From Terriglobia bacterium (GTDB lineage Bacteria; Acidobacteriota; Terriglobia; Bryobacterales; Bryobacteraceae), in the NCBI GenBank assembly GCA_021325235.1, contig JAJPHN010000010.1, positions 54,301 through 118,300 on the forward strand: a stretch of DNA of 64,000 nt, given 5' to 3'. Under the pieces are notes generated by a model, which was not told the DNA's origin, did not search any database, and worked only from the letters and a program-made list of their open reading frames with translations. This document shows positions 44,526 to 52,933 of this stretch, piece after piece (the stretch's first letter is position 1; each line of letters opens with the position of its first letter). The position numbers were made by a program, and so were the translations under genes.

Positions 44526-45134
44526 TTATGCTCTTGCGAAAATGATCGACTGCGCCACCCGCCGCAGACTCCTGTGTGACTCGCGCGTCATGCGGATCAG
44601 CATACGCAGCGCATCGTCGGCACTCAGTGCATGCCGCTCCGCCAGAATGCCCCTCGCGCGCTCGACGAGTTTACGCCGGCTCAGCCGGTATTCGTGACGC
44701 GCCTTGCGCCGCAGCAGCAGATCGTGTTCGTGCAGCAGCGCCAGCTGGTTCAGAAAGCAGCCGATCTGCTGAGCGACGAAGCGCGCGAACGCGAGCGGAT
44801 CCTTCAGCTTGCACTCCCGCAGATCGAAAAAGATTCGGTATCGCCCCCACGACCAGTTGGCTGCCTTGATCTCGCCAGTCGCGCAGGCGGAAATGCTCTC
44901 GCCCGTACGCCCCCACACCGGCGAAAAACCCAGATGTGCTGCCAGTTCCGGCCCGGCCTCAATCGCAATGCCCTGGATTCCGCGCAGTCCCAGCACTGCC
45001 CCGGCAATGCGGTCGAGCGTCGTCTCCAGTTCAATACCGGCCATTGCCAGCCGGCCGATCGCACGCGTCGCCTCCCATTCATTCAGCCGCCGCGCGGCGC
45101 CCAATAAATTTGCTGTTTGCGGTAATGCACTCAC
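44526..45134 (-). CDS. GAF-ANTAR domain regulator (RNA-binding antiterminator type)
   Basis: A 202-residue protein with a GTG start behind AAGGAGA. The N-terminal 130 residues look like a divergent GAF sensor (D-R-I-A-G-A-V-L-G-L-R-G-I-Q-G-I-A). The last 55 residues are an ANTAR three-helix domain (R-R-K-L-V-E-R-A-R-G-I-L-A-E-R-H, A-L-R-M-L-I-R-M-T-R-E-S). ANTAR proteins bind paired hairpins in mRNA leaders and prevent termination. Target unknown; its own leader holds an unusual inverted repeat over the ribosome binding site. Confidence 0.85.
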   Translation of the reverse strand: MSALPQTANLLGAARRLNEWEATRAIGRLAMAGIELETTLDRIAGAVLGLRGIQGIAIEAGPELAAHLGFSPVWGRTGESISACATGEIKAANWSWGRYRIFFDLRECKLKDPLAFARFVAQQIGCFLNQLALLHEHDLLLRRKARHEYRLSRRKLVERARGILAERHALSADDALRMLIRMTRESHRSLRRVAQSIIFARA

Positions 45135-45141
45135 GTTCCCA

Positions 45142-45220
45142 AATCTCCTTTTCCCTGTGCAGTTTCAGTTCGCGGACGCCTAACGGCAGCAGCAACAACA
45201 ACAACATCGAAAAGGAGATT
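45142..45220 (-). promoter_or_regulatory. Leader inverted repeat that masks the ANTAR gene ribosome binding site
   Basis: In the minus-strand transcript an 11-base AATCTCCTTTT (45220-45210) is the exact complement of AAAAGGAGATT (45152-45142), which contains the Shine-Dalgarno of the GTG at 45134. The arms are 57 bases apart, with GUU/GCU-rich sequence between them. Pairing would block ribosome access. Complementarity is seen; a switch function is inferred. Confidence 0.6.
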
Positions 45221-45227
45221 CTGGACG

Positions 45228-45264
45228 CATATCCTGTATGTCTATAGACAATATCAGGAATATG
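45228..45264. repeat. Imperfect inverted repeat centred on GTCTATAGAC
   Basis: The arms CATATCCTGTATGTCTAT and CATATTCCTGATATTGTC (complement strand) pair apart from three single-base bulges, around a perfect 10-base palindrome. It lies 9 bases after the TreS-maltokinase stop and ahead of the ANTAR leader. It could be a transcript end structure or an operator. Confidence 0.4.
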
Positions 45265-45272
45265 GAAAGGCG

Positions 45273-48200
45273 TCAAGTCCCGGGATGGTCGGCGGCCGGT
45301 GCCGGACGGTCCGGTTCGGCGTTGAGCAGGTGCAGAATCACTCGCAGCGGCATGCCGGAGAGCTCCGGCTTATCCTCTATATCGGGCCGCGTATCCAGCA
45401 GAGCGCGCTCCATCAGATACGTATTGAGCAGTGTCTGCTGATCTTTGCGTGTGCGCGGCATGTAAGCCGCCGGTTCGGCAATCTTCCAGTAGCCGCGCAG
45501 AAAAGCCGCGCTCATGTGCGTGTACCAGAAGCGGCCGGCTTCGCGCAGTTCACGGGCGCGCGTCTCGTCCGCCGGTTCTGAGGCAACCAGCTGGCGTACC
45601 GACGTCTGCGCCGCGTAGCCAAACGACATCAGCATGCTGGTCACATCGCGAATCGGCGTTCGCTTGATGCGCCGCTCGCTCACATGCTGGTGCGGATCGC
45701 CTTCGAAATCGTAGATCACCACGTCGTTGCCCGTCAGCAGCAGATGCCCGAGATGCAACCGGCCGTGGAAGCGCGTGCGCTCGGAGTAGATGCGCTGTTT
45801 GAAAACCGCTTCCAGCACGGCGATCATCTCGTTCTCTTTCTCGAGCACTTTCGCCGCCAGCAATCGCAAATCCTCGCGCATGTCCGAATAGCGCTGGCGA
45901 ATGAATTCGAGCCGCCGCCCCACCAGCGCCAGGTATCCGTGATACAGACTCTGCCGGTAAAAGTCGTTGAAGGGCTCGGGAGCAAAGGCCGGATCGTCGT
46001 ACTGCGTCGAGAGCACCAGGTGCAGCTGCGCCACTCGCGCTCCGATCGTTTCTGCAAACGGTAGATCGGGCGCCAGCAATCGCTCGGCCAGCGGCGGAGG
46101 CGGCGCCAGCACGAAATCCAGATCGTACACATTCGCGGGAACCGCTTTCCGCAGATCGTTGTCGGAGATCTTGTCCTCCCGCATGCGGTTGAGGAATCCC
46201 TCCAGCCGGCGCCGCATATCCTGCCAGGCCGTGCCTTCATTGGGCACAAACCCGTGCAGCACCCCCACCACACTGGTCTCGTTGTTCTCCGATTGATATT
46301 CGAAATACCCGGCAAAGGGCGCGGCGTGCGTGAAATCGACTTTCTCGGTGAGCAGTTCGCCCATCTCCACACCCGGATGAATGCCTGGCTCAATGCGCCG
46401 CAGCAGCTTCATCACAAAGCGGTCGCCGAAGCGAATCGAAGTGTCCACCTCGGATGCGCGCAGCACTTCCGGCTCGAGATTCGGATGCGTTGCGCCCCAT
46501 AGCCGCCGGAATCTTCGATCGCGCTGCGCCACGATGTGCCCGTGCTCGCCCTGGAAACGCCGCCGCCGCGCGAAAGCTTCGATCAGCGCATTGCAGAATT
46601 CGTTGCTCGCCACCGCGCCGTAGAGCACCGAGCGTTTTCCATCGGGCGTACGCACATCGGCGACGGCCATCTCCGGATTCGCCTCCAGCAGCTTCTCCGC
46701 TTCCTCGCCCGTTGCCAGCCCGATCGGCAGCAGAAACGTCTCCGGATCGCCGGTCGTGTACTCTACTCGTACAAACGCTATGCGGAACTGATTCACCGGA
46801 ACCGCATCCGTGATCTGGATCGAGCGCAGCCGCCGGTCGCGCCCGGTGTACCAGTGGCGCGCCTGCAAAAACCGCGGCAGCACAGCGGCAATACTCGCGC
46901 GAATGCCTGGATCCCAGATATCGGCGAGCGAAAGCACGGTCAGCAGCGGTATGCTTTGGCGCCGCACCTCCGCAGCCGGCGCGGCGACCGCGGCCGGAAC
47001 TTCGCGCGGCTCGAGGGCAAACCAGAAAAATGAATTGGGTCCAAGCGTCAGCGGATAATATCCTTCGCCCACGCTTGGAAAATCCGTGCGGCCGAACAGC
47101 TCCACCGGAGTGTAGCCGGTGTATTTGTGCAGATCGAGCTGCACCGCCTGCGCGAATCGCGACAGATTCGCCACTACCAGAATGATCTCGTGCTCATAGC
47201 GCCGGATAAACGCCAGAACGCGCTGATTGCTCGGCAGCAGAAACTCGAGCGTGCCGCGCCCGAACGCCTTATACTGCTTGCGCAGCGCGATGATTCGCTT
47301 CGTCCAGTTCAGCAGCGAATTCGGGTTCTCTTCCTGCGACTCGACGTTCACCGCCTCGTAGTGATACGCCGGATCGATGTTCACCGGCAGATACAACCGC
47401 TGTGGATTCGCCGCCGAAAATCCGGCGTTGCGGTCCGGGCTCCACTGCATCGGAGTGCGCACGCCGTTGCGATCGCCGAGATAGACGTTATCGCCCATCC
47501 CGATCTCGTCGCCGTAGTAAAGAACCGGAGTCCCCGGCATCGAGAACAGCAGCGCATTCATCACTTCGATCCGCGCCCGGTCGTTGCCGAGCAGCGGCGC
47601 CAGCCTTCGCCGGATTCCGAGGTTGATGCGCGCCCGCTGATCGGCCGCATACACGCGGTACATGTAGTCGCGCTCTTCGTCCGTAACCATCTCGAGCGTC
47701 AGCTCGTCGTGGTTGCGCAGGAACATCGCCCACTGGCAGTTCTCCGGAATGTCCGGCGTGCGCTTCAGAATCTCCACGATCGGCAGCCGGTCTTCCAGCC
47801 GCAGCGCCATGAACAGACGCGGCATCAGCGGGAAGTGGAAATTCATGTGGCACTCGTCGCCGTTTCCGTAATACGCAACCGCATCCTCGGGCCACATGTT
47901 CGCCTCGGAGAGCAGCATCCGGTTGGGATGATTCGCGTCCAGATGCCGGCGCAGTTCCTTCAGGAACGCGTGCGTCTCGGGCAGATTCTCCGAACTCGTG
48001 TTCTCGCGCTCATACAGGTACGGAATCGCGTCCAGCCGGAAACCGTCCACGCCCATGCCCGCCCAGAAATCGAGCCAGTGCATCACCGCGCGCCGCACCA
48101 GCGGATTGTCGAAATTCAAGTCGGGCTGATGCGAATAGAAGCGGTGCCAGTAGTACGCCTTCGCCACCGGATCCCAGCTCCAGTTGGAAGGCTCAAAATC

Positions 48201-48665
48201 CTTGAAGATAATGCGCGTGCCCGCGTACTTGTTGGGGTCATCGCTCCAGACGTAGAAATCGCGCCAGCGCGAACCGGGCTCGGCATGCCGCGACCGCTGA
48301 AACCATTCGTGCTGGTCCGATGTGTGATTGATAACCAGCTCCGTGATGACCCGCAGATTGCGCCGGTGCGCCTCGCGCAGAAAGTGCTGGAAATCGCGCA
48401 GCGTGCCGTAGGCGGGATGTACGCTGCGAAAATCTGAGATATCGTAGCCGTCGTCTTTCCAGGGCGAGGGGAAAAACGGCAGCAGCCAGATGGCCGTAAC
48501 GCCGAGATTCTCTAAGTAATCCAGCTTTTCGGCGAGGCCGCGAAAATCGCCCATGCCGTCGGCGTTGCTGTCGTAAAACGCCCGCACGTGGACTTCGTAA
48601 ATGATCGCGTCTTTGTACCAGAGCGGATCGTTGTTGGTGATACCGGCAGGGTGCGAAGGCTGCAT
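45273..48665 (-). CDS. treS: Trehalose synthase fused to maltokinase (kinase half possibly inactive)
   Basis: A 1130-residue two-domain protein. The N-terminal ~560 residues are a GH13 maltose/trehalose isomerase: W-Y-K-D-A-I-I-Y-E-V-H-V, V-I-N-H-T-S-D-Q-H, the nucleophile in G-F-R-L-D-A-I-P-Y, the acid in L-L-S-E-A-N-M-W, and F-L-R-N-H-D-E-L-T. The C-terminal half is the maltokinase (Pep2) that makes maltose 1-phosphate; it keeps I-Y-D-F-E-G-D-P. However, the catalytic loop reads F-H-G-R-L-H-L-G-H where family members have H-G-D, so Arg replaces the catalytic Asp. Start chosen at the ATG at 48665; a TTG at 48692 is in frame. No glgE in the window. Confidence 0.92.
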   Translation of the reverse strand: MQPSHPAGITNNDPLWYKDAIIYEVHVRAFYDSNADGMGDFRGLAEKLDYLENLGVTAIWLLPFFPSPWKDDGYDISDFRSVHPAYGTLRDFQHFLREAHRRNLRVITELVINHTSDQHEWFQRSRHAEPGSRWRDFYVWSDDPNKYAGTRIIFKDFEPSNWSWDPVAKAYYWHRFYSHQPDLNFDNPLVRRAVMHWLDFWAGMGVDGFRLDAIPYLYERENTSSENLPETHAFLKELRRHLDANHPNRMLLSEANMWPEDAVAYYGNGDECHMNFHFPLMPRLFMALRLEDRLPIVEILKRTPDIPENCQWAMFLRNHDELTLEMVTDEERDYMYRVYAADQRARINLGIRRRLAPLLGNDRARIEVMNALLFSMPGTPVLYYGDEIGMGDNVYLGDRNGVRTPMQWSPDRNAGFSAANPQRLYLPVNIDPAYHYEAVNVESQEENPNSLLNWTKRIIALRKQYKAFGRGTLEFLLPSNQRVLAFIRRYEHEIILVVANLSRFAQAVQLDLHKYTGYTPVELFGRTDFPSVGEGYYPLTLGPNSFFWFALEPREVPAAVAAPAAEVRRQSIPLLTVLSLADIWDPGIRASIAAVLPRFLQARHWYTGRDRRLRSIQITDAVPVNQFRIAFVRVEYTTGDPETFLLPIGLATGEEAEKLLEANPEMAVADVRTPDGKRSVLYGAVASNEFCNALIEAFARRRRFQGEHGHIVAQRDRRFRRLWGATHPNLEPEVLRASEVDTSIRFGDRFVMKLLRRIEPGIHPGVEMGELLTEKVDFTHAAPFAGYFEYQSENNETSVVGVLHGFVPNEGTAWQDMRRRLEGFLNRMREDKISDNDLRKAVPANVYDLDFVLAPPPPLAERLLAPDLPFAETIGARVAQLHLVLSTQYDDPAFAPEPFNDFYRQSLYHGYLALVGRRLEFIRQRYSDMREDLRLLAAKVLEKENEMIAVLEAVFKQRIYSERTRFHGRLHLGHLLLTGNDVVIYDFEGDPHQHVSERRIKRTPIRDVTSMLMSFGYAAQTSVRQLVASEPADETRARELREAGRFWYTHMSAAFLRGYWKIAEPAAYMPRTRKDQQTLLNTYLMERALLDTRPDIEDKPELSGMPLRVILHLLNAEPDRPAPAADHPGT

Positions 48666-48847
48666 GCTGATTGGCGCGATTTCATAGTACAAAAAGCTCG
48701 GAATCGCACGCCCTTATGACGCCTTCCGCGCTCGGGCGTTTCAAACGCGCCATTTTTGCCAACGTTCCGCCCCCGCAGCGTGTAAAATACCGTCGCCGCG
48801 GTACGTGCCAGCACGCCGATCCCGGCTACAATTGAGGCGTTTTCGGA

Positions 48848-50230
48848 ATGCTGCGGTTACGTGCGCTGCTCTGGATCGGCTTCGGCGGCATGCTGCTGCT
48901 CATCGCCGCCATCGGACTGAGCGCGATTTCTTTTCTCTACCAGGTCGAACTCCGGCAGGAGCAGATCCGGCGCGACTTCGTCGAACGCGATCGCGTGCTC
49001 GAGAAGCTGCGCTCCGAGGTCTATCTTTCCGGCACTTACGTTCGCGATTTTCTGATGGACACGGATGAAACGCGCAGCCGCGTCCACCGCCAGGCCTTCT
49101 TTGAAACACGCCGCCAGATTCTCGCTTCAGCCGAGGATTTCCGCCGGCTCGCACCTCCCGCGGCGCGCACTTTCTTCGGCCAGTTCCAGGAGCAGCTTAG
49201 AGCCTATCTCGACACGCTCACGCCCGTGCTCGACTGGGGCGTGGCCGAACGCGAGAAATCGGGCCCGCAGTTCGTCCGCGAGCAGGTTCTGCCGCGGCGC
49301 ATGGATGTCATCAGCCTGGCCGAACGCATCGAGCAGATGAGCCAAAGCCAGCTCGAATCGAGCAGCGAGCAGATCGCGCAACTGTTCGCTTCATTTCGTC
49401 GGCGCCTCGTGCTGATGCTGGCGCTGGTGCTCGCCATCGGTGCAACGCTCGCCGGCGTCACGCTATGGCGCATTCTGGATCTCGAGCGAAAATCGCAATC
49501 GCGCTTCGAAGAAGTCTTGCGCACGCGCCGCGAACTGCAGCGTCTCTCGGCGGAGCTGATCTCAGCGCAGGAAGCCGAGCGGAAACGGATCGCGCGCGAG
49601 CTGCACGATGAAGTCGGCCAGACCATCTGGGCCATGATGCTGGGCCTCACGAGCCTGCGCTCCGCGCTCGAGAAAAATGACCCGGCTGCAGCCGAAAGAC
49701 AGCTCGAATCAATCCATGGAATGGCGGAGAACACCGCCGCGCTGGTTCGCAACATCTCGCTGCTGCTCCGGCCGTCGATGCTCGACGATCTCGGCCTCAT
49801 CCCCGCGCTTCACTGGTTGGTGCGCGAGTTCTCCCGCACCAGCGGGCTACAGGTTGAATTCGCTGCTGCCGATCTGGATCTGTCGCTGCCCGAGGACCAT
49901 AAGACCTGCATCTATCGCGTGGTCCAGGAATCGTTGCGCAACGTCGCGCGCCATGCAGCGGCTCTGCATGTGAAGATCAGCATGGAACACGAGCCGCATC
50001 TCATCCGCACGCGCATACAGGACGACGGCCGCGGCTTCGATCCGCATACAGGCAAAGGCGTCGGCATTCTCGGCATGGAAGAACGCGTCACCCGGCTCGG
50101 CGGCAAGCTCTCGCTCGATTCCAACCCCGGTCAGGGAACAACGATCGTCTGCGAATTGCCGCTACCCGCAGAGCTCGCGCCGGCGCGTGGCGATCGCCAT
50201 CAGGAAAGCAGCCCTTTACGCACCGCATAA
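48848..50230 (+). CDS. Membrane sensor histidine kinase, NarL-partner type
   Basis: A 460-residue kinase. The first membrane helix is at about 8-30, followed by a periplasmic helical sensor region to about 180 and a second helix at about 190-212 (L-V-L-M-L-A-L-V-L-A-I-G). The HisKA_3 dimerisation helix has the phospho-His in A-R-E-L-H-D-E-V-G-Q near 253. The HATPase has V-V-Q-E-S-L-R-N-V-A-R-H-A (N box) and D-D-G-R-G-F-D, then G-I-L-G-M-E-E-R. The cognate regulator is probably the convergent gene that overlaps its 3' end by 31 bases. Confidence 0.93.
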   Translation: MLRLRALLWIGFGGMLLLIAAIGLSAISFLYQVELRQEQIRRDFVERDRVLEKLRSEVYLSGTYVRDFLMDTDETRSRVHRQAFFETRRQILASAEDFRRLAPPAARTFFGQFQEQLRAYLDTLTPVLDWGVAEREKSGPQFVREQVLPRRMDVISLAERIEQMSQSQLESSSEQIAQLFASFRRRLVLMLALVLAIGATLAGVTLWRILDLERKSQSRFEEVLRTRRELQRLSAELISAQEAERKRIARELHDEVGQTIWAMMLGLTSLRSALEKNDPAAAERQLESIHGMAENTAALVRNISLLLRPSMLDDLGLIPALHWLVREFSRTSGLQVEFAAADLDLSLPEDHKTCIYRVVQESLRNVARHAAALHVKISMEHEPHLIRTRIQDDGRGFDPHTGKGVGILGMEERVTRLGGKLSLDSNPGQGTTIVCELPLPAELAPARGDRHQESSPLRTA

Positions 50231-50847
50231 AGAATCAGCTCGGGCAGATTATGAAGGCCGAGTTTTGTGAGTATGTTCGTGCGGTGCGTCTCGACCGTCG
50301 AAACGCTGATGTGCAGCAGATCGGCGATCTCGCGATTCGACTTGCCTGAGACCAGCAGCTGCAGGATTTCTTTCTCGCGGATGCTCAGCAGGTCGTAACT
50401 ATCCGTCGCGCCGCGCTGCTGCAGCTGGCGTACGTAATCTTCCACCAGCAGCTTGGTCACTTCGGGACTGAAGTACGCATTCCCAGCCGCAACCGCGCGC
50501 ACGGCCCGCAACACGTCCAGTTCCGGCGAAGCTTTCAACAGATAACCGCGCGCGCCCGACTTCAGTGCGCGCAAAATGTATGCTTCATCGGAGTGCATGC
50601 TGACGAGTAAAATGCGCGTGCGTGGAATGCGCTGTGAAATGTGCTGCGCGGTGTCGATTCCGTTCAGCCGCGGCATGCTGACGTCGAGCATGGCGATGTC
50701 GGGCTTGAGCGCCGTAGCCAGCTCAATCGCTTCGTAACCGTCCGCTGCTTCGCCGATAACCTCAAACTCACCCTCGCGCTCGAGCAGCGTGCGCAGTCCG
50801 CTGCGGATAAGCGGATGATCGTCGGCAATAAGAACGCGGACCGGCAT
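50200..50847 (-). CDS. NarL/FixJ-family response regulator
   Basis: A 215-residue regulator from the ATG at 50847 (a GTG at 50856 is in frame). Receiver: V-L-I-A-D-D-H-P-L near the start, phospho-Asp in A-M-L-D-V-S-M-P-R-L-N-G near residue 53, and Lys in L-L-K-A-S. The C-terminal LuxR-type helix-turn-helix has L-S-I-R-E-K-E-I-L-Q-L and I-A-D-L-L-H-I-S-V-S-T-V-E-T-H-R-T-N-I. It lies tail to tail with its probable kinase, an uncommon arrangement for a two-component pair. Confidence 0.94.
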   Translation of the reverse strand: MPVRVLIADDHPLIRSGLRTLLEREGEFEVIGEAADGYEAIELATALKPDIAMLDVSMPRLNGIDTAQHISQRIPRTRILLVSMHSDEAYILRALKSGARGYLLKASPELDVLRAVRAVAAGNAYFSPEVTKLLVEDYVRQLQQRGATDSYDLLSIREKEILQLLVSGKSNREIADLLHISVSTVETHRTNILTKLGLHNLPELILYAVRKGLLS

Positions 50848-50899
50848 TGCGATCACTTTGATGTTAGCCGTCCGCTGCGATTTCAGATGATAGAGAGCG

Positions 50900-52183
50900 A
50901 TGGCGCGCGTCGTCCTGAATCCGTTCGGCTCGTTCGGCGATCTGCATCCGTTTCTCGCGATCGCGATCGAACTAAACCGTCGCGGTCACGAAGCGATCGT
51001 TGCCACCTCCGAAATCTATCGCGACAAGATTGTCGCCGAAGGTGTCGGCTTCGCGCCGGTGCGTCCCGATTTAGGTGCGCTGGCAACGGATGCCGAACTA
51101 TTGCGGCGCATCTGGGATCCAAAGCACGGCCCTGAGCATCTGCTGCGCGAGATTCTGATTCCCAACGCGCGCGCCAGTTACGAAGATGTTGCTGCCGCCG
51201 CGAATGGGGCCGATCTGCTGCTCACGCACAGCGCCTCTTACGGCGGCCCGGTCGCGGCCCAAAAGCTCCGGATTCCGTGGCTCTCGGTTGTACTGCAGCC
51301 CATGGTGTTCTTCTCGGCTTACGATCCGCCGGTATTCCCCGCCGCTCTCTGGATCCGGCACGTACACGCGCTTCGGCCCTGGGCATTCCAGATCACGCGA
51401 ACGCTGATGAAGCTGGAGCTTGATCGCTGGATGAAGCCGGTGCGCGAATTGCGCGCCAGCCTGGGATTACCGCCCGGTGCAAACCCCGCGCTCGAAGGAC
51501 AGTTCTCGCCACGCGGCACCCTCGCGCTCTTTTCCCGGCACTTTGCGCAGCCTCAGCCGGACTGGCCGGAAGGCGTCACCGTGACCGGTTTCGTCTACTA
51601 CGACCAGCTCGGCGCGGCCATTCCTCATTTCTCGCGCACCCAGCGCGAAACGGAGTTGCGCCAATTTCTCGATGCAGGCGATCCCCCTCTTGTCTTCACG
51701 CTGGGCTCATCGGCGGTGATGCAAGCGGGTAATTTCTTTCGCGAGAGCATTCGCGCCGCTCAGTCGCTCGGCATGCGAGCAGTGGTGCTTACCGGCCCCC
51801 TGGCGAAGCCGCTGGCGATTTTAGCCCCGACCTCGATCTTTATCACCGAATATGCGCCTTATTCCGAGTTGCTGCCGCACGCTGCCGCCATCGTGCATCA
51901 GGGCGGCATCGGCACCACGGCTCAGTCGCTGCGCGCGGGCCGGCCGATGCTCGCCGTGCCGTGGAGCCACGATCAACCCGATAATGCCGAGAACCTGCGC
52001 CGTCTGGGTGTGGCGCGAGTGCTTCGACGCAACCAATACACAGCCGTACGCGCCGCAAAGGAGATTACCAAACTCCTCGGCGACGCGAGCTATCGTACAA
52101 GCGCCTCGCAAGTACGCGAGAAGCTGGCGCAGGAGAACGGCATTGATGTTGCCGTCGATCGGATCGAAGCGATTCTCAGCTAA
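50900..52183 (+). CDS. GT1/UGT-type glycosyltransferase (rhamnosyltransferase-like)
   Basis: A 427-residue GT-B enzyme. N-terminal L-N-P-F-G-S-F-G-D-L-H-P-F-L-A-I-A is the acceptor-side signature seen in RhlB-like enzymes. The C-terminal donor site is A-I-V-H-Q-G-G-I-G-T-T-A-Q-S-L near residue 330, followed by P-W-S-H-D-Q-P-D-N-A. Probably transfers a sugar to a lipid or small aglycone; the acceptor is not known. No partner lipid genes are adjacent. Overlaps the hsp20 gene by 4 bases tail to tail. Confidence 0.85.
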   Translation: MARVVLNPFGSFGDLHPFLAIAIELNRRGHEAIVATSEIYRDKIVAEGVGFAPVRPDLGALATDAELLRRIWDPKHGPEHLLREILIPNARASYEDVAAAANGADLLLTHSASYGGPVAAQKLRIPWLSVVLQPMVFFSAYDPPVFPAALWIRHVHALRPWAFQITRTLMKLELDRWMKPVRELRASLGLPPGANPALEGQFSPRGTLALFSRHFAQPQPDWPEGVTVTGFVYYDQLGAAIPHFSRTQRETELRQFLDAGDPPLVFTLGSSAVMQAGNFFRESIRAAQSLGMRAVVLTGPLAKPLAILAPTSIFITEYAPYSELLPHAAAIVHQGGIGTTAQSLRAGRPMLAVPWSHDQPDNAENLRRLGVARVLRRNQYTAVRAAKEITKLLGDASYRTSASQVREKLAQENGIDVAVDRIEAILS

Positions 52184-52851
52184 CTGGCGGCCTGTGCTGT
52201 TTTCTTCTGCTGCGTCGATTCCGCAGAGCTTGCTCCCTTCGATGGAGCCGAAGTGGCGCTCGCCGCCTGCACTGGAATCTGGCGCCGGTTGCTCGCCTGC
52301 TGCGGCACCGGTAGGCTGATCTCGAGCACCCCGTCGCGGAACTGCGCCTTGGCCTGATCCGCGTTCGTTCCTTCCGGCAGCGGGATCGCGCGATAGAACT
52401 GGCCATACCGCCGCTCCGAACGATAGGCACCGCCGATATGGTGCTCGTGCTCCGATTTTCTTTCGCCGCTGATCGTGAGCACGTCGTTATTCACTTCCAC
52501 CTTCACGTCCTCCGGCTTGATGCCCGGCAGGTCCGCGTGCACATGCAGCTGGCCGTCGCGCTCGCTCACCTCGATCGCCGGATTCCAGCCTTGCGCCAGC
52601 CCGCCGCCGCGCTCGCCGAAGAACTGGCCGAACGTGCGGTCCATCTCTTCGCTCATCCTTCGCATCAGAGTAAACGGATTCGCGCTGAAAAACTCCTGTG
52701 GCGTCAGTCCCCATCCCCAGGGCGACCCGCCTTGCTGCCGCTGCACCGGGCCGGAGCCGGACTCGGACCGCCGAGCCACATTCGTGCCTTGCTCCTGCGA
52801 GCTCTGGGAACCGCTATTCGAGGATTGAGTTTTTACATTTACGTCTGCCAT
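52180..52851 (-). CDS. Hsp20/alpha-crystallin small heat-shock protein
   Basis: A 223-residue chaperone. The alpha-crystallin core runs from about residue 90 to 185: W-N-P-A-I-E-V-S-E-R-D, H-A-D-L-P-G-I-K-P-E-D-V-K-V, L-T-I-S-G-E-R-K, Y-G-x-F-Y-R-x-I-P-L-P-E-G, and G-V-L-E-I-S-L-P. Both ends are unusually long and low-complexity (Ser/Gln-rich N-terminus, Ala/Ser/Gln-rich C-terminus), longer than the usual 150 or so residues. It has the leader CGGAGGATATA and diverges from mrp. Confidence 0.93.
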   Translation of the reverse strand: MADVNVKTQSSNSGSQSSQEQGTNVARRSESGSGPVQRQQGGSPWGWGLTPQEFFSANPFTLMRRMSEEMDRTFGQFFGERGGGLAQGWNPAIEVSERDGQLHVHADLPGIKPEDVKVEVNNDVLTISGERKSEHEHHIGGAYRSERRYGQFYRAIPLPEGTNADQAKAQFRDGVLEISLPVPQQASNRRQIPVQAASATSAPSKGASSAESTQQKKTAQAAS

Positions 52852-52884
52852 ATATCCTCCGTTTCTATAGACGCTTTTCGCAAA

Positions 52885-52923
52885 TCGGATGCTACGTTCT
52901 GACTCATATTTTTTCGGATGCTA
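52885..52923. repeat. 10-bp direct repeats in the hsp20-mrp divergent promoter
   Basis: TCGGATGCTA occurs at 52885-52894 and 52914-52923, 29 bases apart, within the only 82 bases between the two divergent genes. The position and near three-turn spacing would suit a regulator binding site; no known operator is recognised. Confidence 0.4.
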
Positions 52924-52933
52924 GCTTGAAAAT

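Noticed and set aside
47127..48437. 436-codon plus-strand frame
   Set aside because: Antisense to the TreS domain; typical GC-rich shadow frame.
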